Assembly (NCBI GenBank): GCA_026545225.1
Contig: CM048849.1
Span: 42,060,336-42,124,335 of the forward strand
Reading direction: 5' to 3'
Source: Cornus controversa
Taxonomy: Eukaryota > Streptophyta > Magnoliopsida > Cornales > Cornaceae
Length of the DNA stretch: 64,000 bases
Under the pieces are notes generated by a model, which saw only the letters and a list, made by a program, of their open reading frames with translations, did not search any database and was not told the DNA's origin. Numbering within the stretch: the first letter of the stretch is position 1; every line of letters begins with the position of its first letter. Made by a program: the position numbers and the translations under genes. This document shows positions 11,376 to 23,440 of the stretch, piece after piece.

Positions 11376-13823
11376 GAAGATGCTGAGATGCTTCACTCAT
11401 ATGTTGTTAAAGTATTTATAGTTCCATTCTTTATTGTTTTCAATTTGCTTGTTTTAGCTCTCCTACCCTTTTTAATCTTATGAGGTTTCTGATTGTACAT
11501 GTAGTAAATTGATTTCAATTAAGATATCTCAATTAACAATGTTGATTATTTTGACCTACATCTGATATTTTAGCTGTTTAATCTGCTGCTTCTAGTGATA
11601 GTATGTGCATTCGTGTCCGTGTTCACTCAGCTGCTAGTAAAGTAAAAGTCCCAAGTTGCAAGCAGCAGAGTTGGAACGAAGCTGCAATCGATTCGACTAG
11701 TCTTGTTTGCAGGCTAATGTCTTTAGATTCCAGGTTCATGATAAAGGATGTCTCTACAGTTTCATTTCTTGGGTTGCTGATTATGGGTTTATACTCTCTC
11801 TCTCTCTCTCTCTCTTGTCGTTATCGTCGTTGTCATCATTCTTGCCTCTGTCCCAAATGAACGGGAGTTGTGTTTTTTCATTCTATTCTATTATACACAA
11901 TGTCTCCTCTAAATGCATCTCAAATTGAACTCAAGTAGCTCCATGTTTTTTATAATGTATGCTAGATTGCTTGTTAGTTCATCGAGGAATGGGCTTGATG
12001 AGTTTAGAACTATGAACAAGTCTGATTCGTTTATTCTGTGATCCAATTCCAAACGAGCTTCTAACCGGGCTGAGCCAATCTCAAGTAGCTTGATTTAAAG
12101 GGACAACCACAATTGTGGTTCAACTATAATGGATGAGTATTCAAGTTACCAAAAAAGTTGCAGCTTTAGAATAGCCCCCCCTTGTTTGAACAGTGAAGAG
12201 TTTGGCTTTGGATACAGAGGAGCTTGCTGATCAGTTGGGACTAGGATCCAAATTCTAGGTCATAGGCTTCTCTCTCTCTCTCCAATCTGTCTCTTCTCTA
12301 TTTTCCTAAAATTGCTCTAGTTAAGTCCAAGAGATGTCATTCATGCTTGCCCTTTTTATGATTTGGGATTTGATGGTTGTATTATTTTGAATTGGATCGA
12401 GTTTTTGGAGATTGACTACTATATATATATATAGATAGAGTTGGAAGCGGTTTTCGATTAAATCGTTTGGGAATACAGTGTTTGAATGAGGGCAAATTTT
12501 CCGTGATGAGGGGAGAGAGAGAAAGACAGGGAGAGAGATAAGGGTATTTTTGTAAATGAAAATAACATCTTTGATGCAATTATATGGATGATAATGTCTT
12601 TTTTGGCTGGATTTATGGGTATTTTGGTCACTACAACCAAATTTCTTTTTTGGAGAGCACGGTGCGAAAAATTAAAAAAGTCATAAATATTGGTTTTGTG
12701 TAATTACACCAAACTTTAGAGAAGATCGGTGTAATTACTTATTATACAATTTGAAACAAGTCGTGTCTCAATTCAAGCTAACATGATAGAATTATGATAT
12801 GATTAATTCAACAGACCAAATCTGATTAAAAGGGTTGAAGGCCCAAATTAATTTAACGAGTTTAATTGAATTAACACAACAATGACTTGAAAATATCAAT
12901 TCAAACCCACTAATTCTCAAAATTTGCCACCCTATCTCTCATCTTTTTGTCTCAAATATCAAACAGAGTACATTTGATAAATTAGTTAAATCAATTTATT
13001 ATTACATTGTAGAAAAAGTAGACATGAGATGATAGGAAATACTAGTTACTGTTCATGATCTATGTAGTTACTTGGGCCATAGCCCTTTAAAGGATCAGGG
13101 TTTAGATAAAGTAGGTCAAGGATGTGAAATTCTTTTAAAACTTTGTATATAATTGAATATTTTAAAACTACAAGGAAAGTTATTTGTTTATTATACTTTA
13201 AATGGTTGTTATTGTCTCACAAACATCAAGGTTTTGGCCAAAGGTTCCATCCTTGATTAATCTCTCTTATCATACCAATAGGCGAAGAATCTAGCTCGCT
13301 CTGTGTAGGTGACAAAACAGTCAAACAATTTTGGCTAGAAATCCTTCTACCACACTAAGAGCCGAAGAATCGAGGAGTGTAGGTGATAAAAACGAGACAT
13401 AGTGTCTTCGAAGACAAAGAATAGCAAGAAATGCCAGAACATGTCAATGTCATCCATCAAACATAAAATTCTTGCATGTCTTTATCACATTGAACAAAAG
13501 AATAATGCCAGCTAAACATTACATGAGACAAATATAACCAACAATTACATGATGTGTTTCTTCATTATTTTCCTTGGCCTTGATTAATTTAACTTGTATA
13601 TGTCATCTTATTTTTTAATTTTGAGAAGCATTTTCCTTTGTAAAATACTTAAGATGAGCATATTGGATGATGGGCTCAATGATCAATCCAACCAAAGTAA
13701 AAAATAATGGTTTAACTATGGTAGGCTGCAACTTTGGAAATACAGGTTTAATGACTAATATATATATATGTGTGTGTTATATATTTAATTCCTTTCATTC
13801 TTCCAAAAACTGAGGGATAGAGA
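11376..13823. other. intergenic between TLDc gene and WAK gene
   Basis: No exon structure supported. The first few hundred bases should hold the TLDc 3' UTR. A (CT)n run lies at 11794-11815 and AT or CT runs near 12270-12290 and 12420-12433. Near 12917-12930 the sequence TTTGCCACCCTA resembles the right end of the TAGGGGTG-type MITEs seen elsewhere here, but no matching left end was found. A TATA-like run (13760-13770) precedes the WAK start. Confidence 0.5.
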
Positions 13824-14868
13824 ATGGTGATGCAATTGGTGCTGCAAATCACACTATTGTTCTGGCTAACAGAAGCATCATCATCAGCATTAGCAGCATC
13901 ACTAGCAAAGCCTGGTTGTCAAGACAGGTGTGGAAATGTTATCATTCCATACCCATTTGGTATTGGAGCCAATTGTTTTGGTGATAAGTCTCTTGAGATA
14001 AGCTGCAACAAATCTTTCACCCCACCCAAACCTTTCTTGATCACTAGCACCAACCTTGAGGTGCTTGAAATCTCATTATCAGAAGGCACTGTTCGCGTCA
14101 ACAACCCGGTAATCACTAGTAATTGTGAAAACAGGACCAACAATCAGATTGTGTACTTGATGGAACCTTTTTACTTCTCAGACACCCACAACCGATTCAC
14201 GGCCATGGGCTGTGACAACGTCGCGTTAATCACCCAGCAAGAAAGGGTCATGGGGGGCTGCATGTCCATCTGCAATGTTACTTTAAGAGATAAAAGTTGC
14301 CATGGCATCAACTGCTGCCAAACCACAATCCCTCCATTACTCCACCTTTTCAATGCATCTCTAAGAAGCATAGATTCAAACAATAGTGATACAAAAGAGT
14401 GCAAACATGCCTTTATGGTGGACCAAGAATGGTTCACTAACCTGACAGACCCCTATGCCGTGCTGGAAATGGAGAATGTCCCTGCTGTGCTGAATTGGAC
14501 AACATATTGGGAGTGCCAATCATTCAGTAGTTTCTTTTATTCCCCTATGTCTAATAGCTCATTATGCGGCACTAATGCTTCCTGTTTCAATCAAAGCTCA
14601 ACTACTCATATATGCCATTGTGACCACGGCTATGAAGGAAATCCATATCTGCCTGATGGATGCCAGGGTAAAAGTTCTGCAGTTAATAAATTTGCACCGA
14701 GAATTTTTAGTTTATATATATGGGTAATGCTACTCAAACCAAATAGGTATGCATCCTATGGACACGGCCGGCCCGGGTACATGCCACCCAGGCGGCCGCT
14801 TTGGGCCCCATATTTCAAGGGGCCCCAAATTATATATGTGTGTGTGTGTGGGGGGGGGGGGACAAAAA

Positions 14869-14911
<43 letters not shown>

Positions 14912-17900
14912 TCAGAGACACATTTGTCTTTTAAAAAAAAGAGTAAGAGATATACGTAAAATAAATAGTGATAGGAAGAGAGAGAGATATATATGTGTCT
15001 GTGTGTGTGTTTGTGTGTGTGTAGTCATGAGTGGAAGACAAAATCAAAGAATGATGGGAGGAGAGAGAGAGAGAGTTGTATTAAAGAAAGAAACGTTGGT
15101 ATGGAAAAAAGAATGAAAAATTAAAAAGAAGCAAGAGAGAAATAAACTTAAATATACCATTTTGTTGATTATTGTAGACAGAAGGAAATGACACATGTTA
15201 TTTTTCTTCTTCTTGAGCAGATTCATGCACGCTATATATGTATTTTTTTAATCTATTTTTTTCTGTTTTAATTATTTAAGTGATTTCTGTTTTGTTTTTT
15301 TAAATCAATGTTTTTCTATTTTAATTAATATAAGTAATTTGTGTTGTGTTTATTTTATTATTTGTTTTTCTGTTTTATTTAAGATAAATGAACCTTATTG
15401 ATGTTCAATAATTTTTTATTTATATTTTTTGGAGCCCCAAATTCGAATCAAAGAGAGATTGATAGTTTGGAATTTGAAGATTGCTTGGATTTATCTACTT
15501 ATAAGATTAATTATTTTTCCTATGTCTACTTGAAAATTTGAATCTAGGTATAAAAAAAAATTTGATTCATTCTCAAAAAAAAGTTCTTCCTAAGTTTTTT
15601 TAAAAACAATAAACAAACAAAATGTGTCGATTTTGTCATTTTAATGAAACATGTGCACTATTATAATTTTTTTGCATTTGTGAAATTATATGTATAAAGG
15701 GCCTCTTATTTGAAAATTTGCTTTGGGCCCCTTTTTATTTTAGGATTCTCTGACCTACGGATGGAATTGTTTCTACCTAAGTATTCTGCCTAAGTATCAT
15801 TTTCATGTGTATATATAAATATACACATACACTAGTGTAGGCACTATTAATGTAGAAGGAACCAGGCCGTTAAATATATTGATTTTAGACGGTAGATAGA
15901 CAAAGACATTTTGGACCAAGCTTAAATCTAATATAGATATATATGCAATACCGGAACATATCTTCATTACTTGATTACCAACAAAAGCAAACACCTAAAG
16001 ACTTGTCTGTATAAACTTTTAACTTGCACTATCTACACAAGTAATAATCTATTGTCACTCTTCTGTATTTGGCACAATGTATGCATAGCATAGTCCTGTG
16101 CAGGTGTGTAGACAGGCATGTTAATAGCTTATTTTGTTTGATATTTCATGTCAGATATCAATGAATGTGCGATGATTGAAACCAATAACTGTCCGAGTCA
16201 TCAGACGACCTGTGAGAATACCCCAGGGAGTTACAGGTGCCATTATTGTCCACCTGGGTACGCATCTATTGGAACTGGTTCATCTAGTTGCTATAAAGTC
16301 GACTACAATGAAGATAACACAGGTGGGATCGTTATTATAGGTACGTCCTCCTTAACAAGCACAAATTTGGAGGTACTGATTATTGCTTGATTGATTCCTG
16401 TGAAAAAAGAACTAAATTTTGAGCTAAACTGAAAAACAAGAAGAAAAAAAGAACACTAGAGTTTTTAATCCATCTGTCAATATGATTTTTTAACACACAT
16501 AGAATTCAAATTTGCAAAACTTGAATCCCTTCTGACAGTAAAACTACTATAGGAAACATGGTAGCAGTAATTTATTAATAGCTTATTGTCTAGATCAAAT
16601 TTGTGGACTAATAGCCTCAGGAGGAGGACTTGTCTTTCTTATGGGAATAGATGGGATATGAACTAACCTAGGAAATATTAGCATATCCAAGTATTTTTTG
16701 CACTCAAGCTTAAAAATTTTAGGCCGAAAAGGTGATTCTTTCCTATTGAGTTCTGGCACAGGTCTCGGAATACAATTTTCACTTATTGGTGCATGGTGGA
16801 TGATGAAACTAGCGAGGAGAGGAAGGAAAATTAAGCTCAAGGAAAATTTCTTTAAACAAAATGGAGGTTTGCTACTACAGCAACAATTGTCTTCAGGTGA
16901 AGGTAACATTGAGAAAACCAAACTCTTCACTTCAAAGGAGTTGGAAAAAGCCACTCATCGATTTAATGAGAATCGAATACTAGGTCAAGGAGGCCAAGGT
17001 ACTGTTTACAAAGGCATGTTGACAGATGGTAGAATTGTAGCGGTTAAGAAGTCCAAAATAGTGGATGAAGGCAAACTTGAGCAATTTATTAACGAGGTGG
17101 TCATTTTATCACAAATTAACCATAGAAATGTAGTCAAGCTACATGGATGCTGTTTGGAGACACAAGTACCTCTGCTTGTTTATGAATTCATCCCTAATGG
17201 AACCCTTTTCCAGTATATCCATGACCAAAATGAAGAGTTCCCTCTTTCCTGGAACATTCGTGTTCGGATTGCTATAGAAGTTGCAGAAGCTCTTTCCTAT
17301 CTACACTCAGCAGCTTCCATACCCATTTATCATCGAGATATCAAGTCCACAAATATACTGTTGGATGATAAATACAGAGCAAAAGTGTGTGACTTTGGGA
17401 CTTCAAGATCAATTGCAGTTGATCAAACTCACTTGACCACAAAAGTACAGGGGACTTTTGGTTACTTGGATCCTCAATACTTCCAATCAAGTCAATTTAC
17501 AGAGAAGAGCGATGTTTATAGCTTTGGAGTAGTTCTTGTTGAGCTCTTAACAGGACAAAAACCGATCTTATCAACCAGACCTGAAGAATGGGAAAGTTTA
17601 GCAACATATTTCATATTGACAATGAAGGAGAATTGTTTGTTTGATATTCTTGATGCTCGAGTTGTGAAAGAGGGTGGGAAAGAAGAGATCACACGAGTCG
17701 CTAATCTTGCAAAAAGATGCTTAAACTTGAATGGGAGAAAAAGGCCCACAATGAAAGAAGTTGCAATGGAGTTGGAAGCGATTAGAATGTCACATGGAGC
17801 ATCTACTATTCAACAAAACTCTGAAGAGGTTGAATTTGCTGTAGCTGAACTCACCGAGTCTTGGGATGCTGCTTCAAATTGGACAGGATCTTATCTAGGT

Positions 17901-17912
17901 AGTACTGTATAA
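13824..17912 (+). CDS. wall-associated receptor-like kinase (WAK/WAKL)
   Basis: Exons 13824-14667, 16155-16340 and 16762-17912; GT-AG introns, phases close, 726 residues. In order: signal peptide (hydrophobic residues ~4-25); cell-wall galacturonan-binding region starting [17 protein letters not shown]; an EGF-like Cys region (~247-281); a calcium-binding EGF module encoded exactly by exon 2 (DINEC...[17 protein letters not shown], ~282-320); a transmembrane helix (~338-359) ending before RRGRK; and a Ser/Thr kinase. Kinase motifs: glycine loop [11 protein letters not shown] (~418-428), lysine in VAVKK (~439), catalytic loop HRDIKSTN (~534-541, an RD kinase), DFG (~554-556) and [16 protein letters not shown]. 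Everything needed for activity is visible. WAKs sit in the plasma membrane, bind pectin or oligogalacturonides and signal in growth and defence. The three-exon pattern matches the family. Intron 1 (1.5 kb) contains transposon debris. Confidence 0.95.
14755..15760. mobile_element. hAT-like debris and low-complexity insert in WAK intron 1
   Basis: The left part has GGCCGGCCCGGG (about 14766), GGCGGCCGC and repeated TTTGGGCCCC / GGGGCCCCAAATT words. The right part again has AAGGGCCTC and TTTGGGCCCCTTTTT (to about 15740). GC-rich GGCCGGCCC ends followed by GGGGCCC words are, from memory, typical of plant hAT elements of the TTF-zinc-finger type. Between them are TG, G and AT runs and T-rich sequence. 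No transposase reading frame survives and no target duplication was identified. Confidence 0.45.
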
Positions 17913-19608
17913 TCACAGATGTCCAATAGCTATTGTCCAAGTAAACAAAATGGTTAAGGTTTTGTTTTTCCATATATTACATGTTCTTTTGTGAACAAGG
18001 ATATAATCAACAAAGATTTTCATACTCCCAGTGTTTAAGAAATCATGATCAGCAAGAAAATTTTATTGTCCTCTATATTATGGTCGACACAACACAGATG
18101 CACCAAATTCTAAGAGTTCAGTATCAACCACCCAAAGGAGATGGTCCAAAGACATGCTCCATTTGGTCATATCTAAGAAAAAAAAATATTATGATTATTA
18201 AGACATCAATGGGATCTTCGCCCTCAAATCAGACAAGAAAAGAAAGGAATCCCTTTGAGTTCTTACACTTTTATGTAACTATGGCTATTTTTCTGAAGCT
18301 GCTCCCTATCAACAAGAGATAGGTGATACAAAAGAATCAGCTCAAAATCAACATCTATTCCAAGAAAAACTCTCTTCCACAACATTTTGGTAGTGTATTA
18401 TGTCTCCATCAACTCCATGCTTCATCATCTACAACCCAATAAAGGAAAAATGACACACAGAAGTCACATGGAGGACATGTTTGGGCAACTCTTCCGTGGA
18501 CTTGCAAAAAGAGAGGTTGTTTACAGATTTGGGACTGATAGGAAGTGTAGAGCCTGATTACACTGAACACCTTGGCCAAATTTTCTAGAAGGGTATTTTG
18601 GTATTTTTACACTTATTATGTAGCCCTAAGAGGTGCCTATATATACACAGTTTAAACTCTCTGTAATTGTATCCGTTTTTCTCATCATAGTGAAATTCCT
18701 GCAACACTAAAGATGTAGTCCTAGATTTTGGGTGAGCGTTGTAAATTTGTGTGCTCGCAAAGTGCTAACATAATAGTTGAAGGTCTTTAATGGTTTCCAA
18801 GTTTGTGCAAATAAAAATATATAAGGGCACATAAAGATCCAAATGTTTTTCTTTTCTCTAAGTGTGAGTTGATCCAAATGTATATACATCGTGGACATGT
18901 TTCAACTCAATTTACAAAATATTCATCATAACAGCAGTTGTAAAATGTGAAATTTTGGAATGATTGAAGTAAATAAGAACCAAACTATGGAGAATGACAA
19001 GTTTAGCTCCATTATTCTCAACTGTGCTGAAGATTCACTCAGAATTGAACAAGTCAACATCCTAAAAACTGAATCTTAAAATTCTCATTTAATTTATGGG
19101 TAACGCTTATAGATTAAAATCTAAAGTAGATTACCAAAAGGAAATGATTGAAATTGAGTGGCTATCTATGCTACATGCACTCTTCAAAAGTAGCTAAAGT
19201 ACCCATGTCGGACACACAATACTCAGACAAGAGTATGTGATATGTGTTCGACATTTTCGGTTGGACACGCACCCAAAAAAAACACATCCAATGATTCAAT
19301 TTTATTATATTATTGCTTCAAATATATTCAATTTTATTATATTCTATTTGAAAACATGAAAAAGGGTGTACATGAAACTCATCAAATCGTGCCTGCCCTC
19401 ATCCTTAGAACATGTCCATTGAGTTCCATTATGTGTGAACTCTTCAATACATGCACATACATGCATATAATATATATAAGACAGATCACAAGAAATACAC
19501 ATATACATAGAAACCAAATTTCTTGAAGAAGCAAATTTTTTTTTTTAATCTAAAGAGATGAAATATATACCAAGAAACAGCCATAGACATAAATTGAATG
19601 GTTTCAAC
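17913..19608. other. intergenic downstream of WAK, possible old LTR fragment
   Basis: No gene supported. The stretch at about 18470-18720 resembles the U3-R-U5 part of a Copia-type LTR: a short-intron-like spacer, TATATATACACAG (~18639), then CTCTCTGTAATTG, then ATAGTGAAATTCCTGCAACA. A shorter, related-looking stretch (TATATATACAGTCTGAAATTG...ATTATAGTAGAAACC) occurs at about 48400-48450. No LTR boundaries or internal domain were found, so the call is tentative. Confidence 0.35.
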
Positions 19609-19646
19609 GATAAATTGATAAAATAAGCTAGATGATTCCTTACTGA

Positions 19647-19800
19647 CCTCAAATTCAGAAGAATGAGACAAAGTACAGTTTGATTCACTGGAACTGAATT
19701 GAACAGCTAGAGCTGAAACTAAAAGCAAAAGGACGAGGGAATTGCAGAGAACAGAATGAATGAACAACAAATGAAAAAGGAAATGGTTTCTCTCTCTCTC
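19647..19800 (-). pseudogene. signal-peptide-like exon remnant
   Basis: On the minus strand this reads a strongly hydrophobic stretch (LLFIHSVLCNSLVLLLLV, then SALAVQFSSSESNCTL) that looks like a secretory signal peptide. It ends at a plausible donor (GAG|GTCAGTAAGG). There is no in-frame ATG before the upstream stop; only TTG codons are available. The second copy of the tandem duplication lacks this segment by deletion between related TTTG words. No second exon was recognised. I read it as a broken first exon of an unidentified small secreted protein, or chance. Confidence 0.3.
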
Positions 19801-20040
19801 TCTCTCTTATGTGCTTGGTTGAGCAGGAAATAAGTTTGAGCATGGATGAGTAAGAAATAAGTCAAGTGGTTAGTACCACGTAAGTTGATGTAATATATGT
19901 GAGTAATACATGTGAATAATTTAGGGGCGCACAAGGTTGATGTAATACATGTGAATAATTCAGGGGTACACAAGATTCGTTTCACTCGTAATAATTGTAA
20001 TTTAGGCGCCACAAGATTGATGTAATACATGTGAATAATT

Positions 20041-20323
20041 CAGGGGTGCACAAGATTCGGTAGTGAGAATTGTAAAGCCGAATCAAATCGATGAGTGAAA
20101 ATAATTTGTTTCGATTCAATTTTACAATTCTAACCTTGAAACATAAAAAAAACCATAATATAACAGTAATATATAAATAATATATATAAATACATTATAT
20201 GTTTATATATATATAGTAAAACTGTTCGGTTCGATTTCAAAGAATTTCAAACCATAGCTGAATCGATTCTATAATTTTAGAACCGAAACCAAAATGAATA
20301 TTAATAAAGTTTGTGCACCCCTA
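20041..20323. mobile_element. hAT-like MITE, copy 1 of the shared insertion
   Basis: Starts AGGGGTGCACAAGATTCGG and ends TTTGTGCACCCCTA, so the ends are inverted repeats of AGGGGTGCACAA. Both sides show GTGA(A/G)TA-like flanks. The same insertion is present at the same place in the second duplication copy (25644-25993), so it predates the duplication. The interior has GGTTCGATTTC / GAATCGATT words and AT-rich runs; no coding. Confidence 0.7.
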
Positions 20324-20871
20324 GTGAGTATTAACAGAGTACCTTGACCTGATAACCATTGAAATTTACACTCTTACGGAAGAACTCGAGTTCTGTCCAC
20401 TTTATACTTTATATTGTATGATGTATTGTGTTGCATAACCAATTTATAATTGTTACGTAATCAACACAGGATCCCATGTCACAAGAGGTGACCTTAATTC
20501 CTTGCAAAAATCTTTCATTACGTGCTGATATTAAACAGAAATTTAAAATACTTGTTTTGCCTTTGTAATAAACGTAAGAACAATTTTACCCTCATTTGAG
20601 GTTCAAACTATACTAGGATATTTCAATAAAATCAAACCAATCATTCAGTATAATATTTTATAGGGTAAATTATGCTGACCTCTCATAAGTTAGCCTAGTA
20701 ACACAGAGCATCAAACTTGTGCATTTTGTTGCACCAACCTCCTTTGTAACGGATTTGCCCAACAGACATTAAATTTTGGAGTTATTTTACCCTTTTATCC
20801 TAATTATTTTACTGTTAAAAATTATAAAATATCTTAATAAATAAAATTACTCTTTTGTTCACGCCACCCCA

Positions 20872-21140
20872 ACCACAATCACCATCCGACACCTGGCGGC
20901 GCCACCACCACCCCAACCACAGTCATCACCGCCACAATCTCAACCCACACTGGCAACGTAAAATCCACCACCCAAACCAGCGGTACCACCACCACCCCAA
21001 CCACAGTCACCACCCCACACCTGGCGGCGCCACCACAACCACAGTCACCACCACCACAATCCCAACCCACACTGGCAACGTAAAACCCACCACCCCAACC
21101 ATAGTCACCACCACAATCCATAACCACGGTCACCACCACC
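20872..21140. repeat. GC-rich CCACC-type repeat, two ~129-bp units
   Basis: CACCTGGCGGCGCCACCAC occurs at about 20890 and 21019, and CAACCCACACTGGCAACGTA follows in both units. It lies in the left arm of the Mutator-like element. The open frames through it are low-complexity (His/Pro/Thr) and are not taken as a gene. Confidence 0.7.
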
Positions 21141-22321
21141 ACAATCCCAACCATAGTCATCACAAACGTCATCGCAATAGCCACTGCCGTTTACATTCGA
21201 CGCTACCACGATCGTACCTTCCGTATCGGTCGGAGCTCGCATTCACCACAAACGTCATTGCAACCCCAATCGATCTCATTCGACACTACCACTGCCAAAT
21301 CATCCTGTCACCGACGCCAGCCCCCAAAATCGAAGCCTAGAACCCCATTGTTTCACCACCGAACAGCTACTGCCGCTTTAGATTTTTCCTTTGGTGTGAA
21401 TCTCATGATCCCCGATTCCATACCATGTGTTTGTATGTGTATATATATATACGTTTGTGTGTGTATTGAAATACCCCCAGAAAATTTCGCGCATGAGGTG
21501 GCCAATCTCATACACAAAACCTGGAGATACATACAATTGGTAGCAACAAGCATAGAATACAAAAGACAGACTAAAATAAATTCTAAAAGCTGAACAGAAA
21601 ATTCCACTAAATTGAAATAACCGATAAATAAATCGTTATATGCCTGGTAATACAATTTGGAAGTCCCGTAACGCAAGGACCCCTTAACCAGAATAAACAC
21701 AAGTTTAAGACTCTAATTTAAAACCAACAACCAAAACCTCCAAAAGAGTTCATAGTCTGACCCTTGAATAAGAGTATAGGTTTCTACCCTGTGACCGATG
21801 AGAAGAGATGTCTGCCACAACTAACCCTAAAACTCTATCCTTGCAGTGGAACCTGTTTAAAACCTGAAATATCAATAAAGTGGGTTAAACCCACGAGCAA
21901 GTTCTATCTATTACGTCCCAATCAGAGAACCAATATACATACCCTCAGCATAAGGGACACAAAAGAAAACAATAGATTTAACATACAAGCTATTCTTATT
22001 CCAGTTTCATGTTTTCAAAACAACAGTCATTAATTATAATATTCCACCCAAATCCTTATTATGCAAAAGTGATCACATTTCTGAAGTTCAGCAGAAATAA
22101 ACATAACATGAAATAATATCAAGTTTAAGCAATCCTAACATGCCATCATTTAATCTTTTGATACCTTAATAGGTATAGATATATACATACTAGTCATTTC
22201 CTATTTAGTTCATGTTTTCAAAAGTAAAATCATCTTATACATTGTTCCAACAAACCCTTATCATCCAACAATGAACACATTATTTAAGTTCAAAATAAAG
22301 AAAACATATGTATACATGTAT

Positions 22322-22600
22322 AGATACCTTATTAGATATGGGCGATCCTGACACGCCAAATGAATAGATACCTTATTAGGTATGGGCGATCCTGACACGC
22401 CAAATAAAATATATAGATACCTTATTAGGTATGGGCAATCCTGACATGCCAAATAAAATGCATAGATACCTTATTAGGTATGAGCGATCCTGACACGCCG
22501 GGCAATCCTTACATGCCAAATAAAATACATAGATACCTTATTAGGTATGGGCGATCCTGACACGCCGGGCAATCCTTACATGCCAAAATAAAATGCATAG
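22322..22600. repeat. tandem repeat (5 units) with internal palindrome
   Basis: Five units, each with ATAGATACCTTATTAGGTAT and then GG(G/A)C(G/A)ATCCTGACA(C/T)GCC. The first three have a period of about 48-50 bp. The last two are about 67-70 bp because they add GGGCAATCCTTACATGCC. TACCTTATTAGGTA inside each unit is a near-perfect inverted repeat. It lies inside the solo LTR. Confidence 0.85.
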
Positions 22601-22889
22601 ATACATTCCAATATGCAATATAAAATAACAAGGTGCATTATGATTTAAATTTGCACAACCGTTATTTCAAATCATCCAACATGAAATTATCATCATCAAG
22701 TATTTGATGGGCATTTATATCCTTAAAGAAAATTACATTCAAGTAAATCAAATAATTCAAACATCCATTAAAGAAGCAATTTCCCAACTCAACCTTCAAT
22801 GCACTCAAATATATGAGGGAGTCTAAACCTAACTTTTATCTAGGTTTCTGGGCATATTCTATTACTAAGAACCCTATTAAATCATGCTA

Positions 22890-23440
22890 GAATTTCCTAG
22901 AATTTTTGAGAATTTAAAAAAATATTTTTCTAGCAAAAAGAAAATAAACATAATTCGAGGCATACTTTCACAATCAACACAATCACAAGGGAGACTCATT
23001 TTGACATGAAATTTAAAACCCAAGTGCATTTTAATCCTATAAAGTTACCTAAATTTTTCTAGAATTTTCTGGAATTTTAAAATATTTTCTAAAAATAAAA
23101 GAATGTGAAAATCCAACTTTTAGACACTTTAAAAATAAATTGAACAACAAGGAAAGATTATTTTGAGTTGAAAATTTAAATCCAAGTGTATTTATTCTCC
23201 ATAGAATTACAGTAAAAATTTTGGAATTTTTGAAAATTTATAACTATTTTCTAAAATTAAAGAGGCTGAAAAATCTAGTTTTTAGACACTTTAAAAATTA
23301 ATTTAAAGACAATGGTAAATAATTTTGATATGAAATTTAAACCCCAAGCCCCTTAAGCTCCCAAGAAGTTGACATAAAATTTTGGGAATTTTTAGAATTA
23401 TAAAAGTATTTTTAAAAAATAATTTTTCCAGATTTTCAAG
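22890..23440. repeat. diverged ~160-bp tandem repeats inside the LTR
   Basis: Three to four degenerate units carry the words TTTTAGACACTTTAAAAAT (near 23117 and 23279), TTTGA(C/T)ATGAAATTTAAA, CCAAGTG, and GGAATTTT(T/A)GAA. Unit spacing is about 160 bp. Confidence 0.65.

Noticed and set aside
11603-11928. Open frames downstream of the TLDc stop
   Set aside because: No splice connection or recognised domain, and they end in a CT run; more likely 3' UTR or intergenic DNA.
14668-15116. Open frame continuing from WAK exon 1 past 14667
   Set aside because: It reads into GT repeats and low complexity. The donor GTAAAAG at 14668 joins in phase to the calcium-binding EGF exon at 16155.
20855-21340. 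161-codon open frame rich in His, Pro and Thr
   Set aside because: It is the translation of a CCACC repeat inside the Mutator-like element, open on both strands, with no domain.
22322-22600. CRISPR-like regular repeats
   Set aside because: Units are contiguous without unique spacers and lie in a plant LTR.
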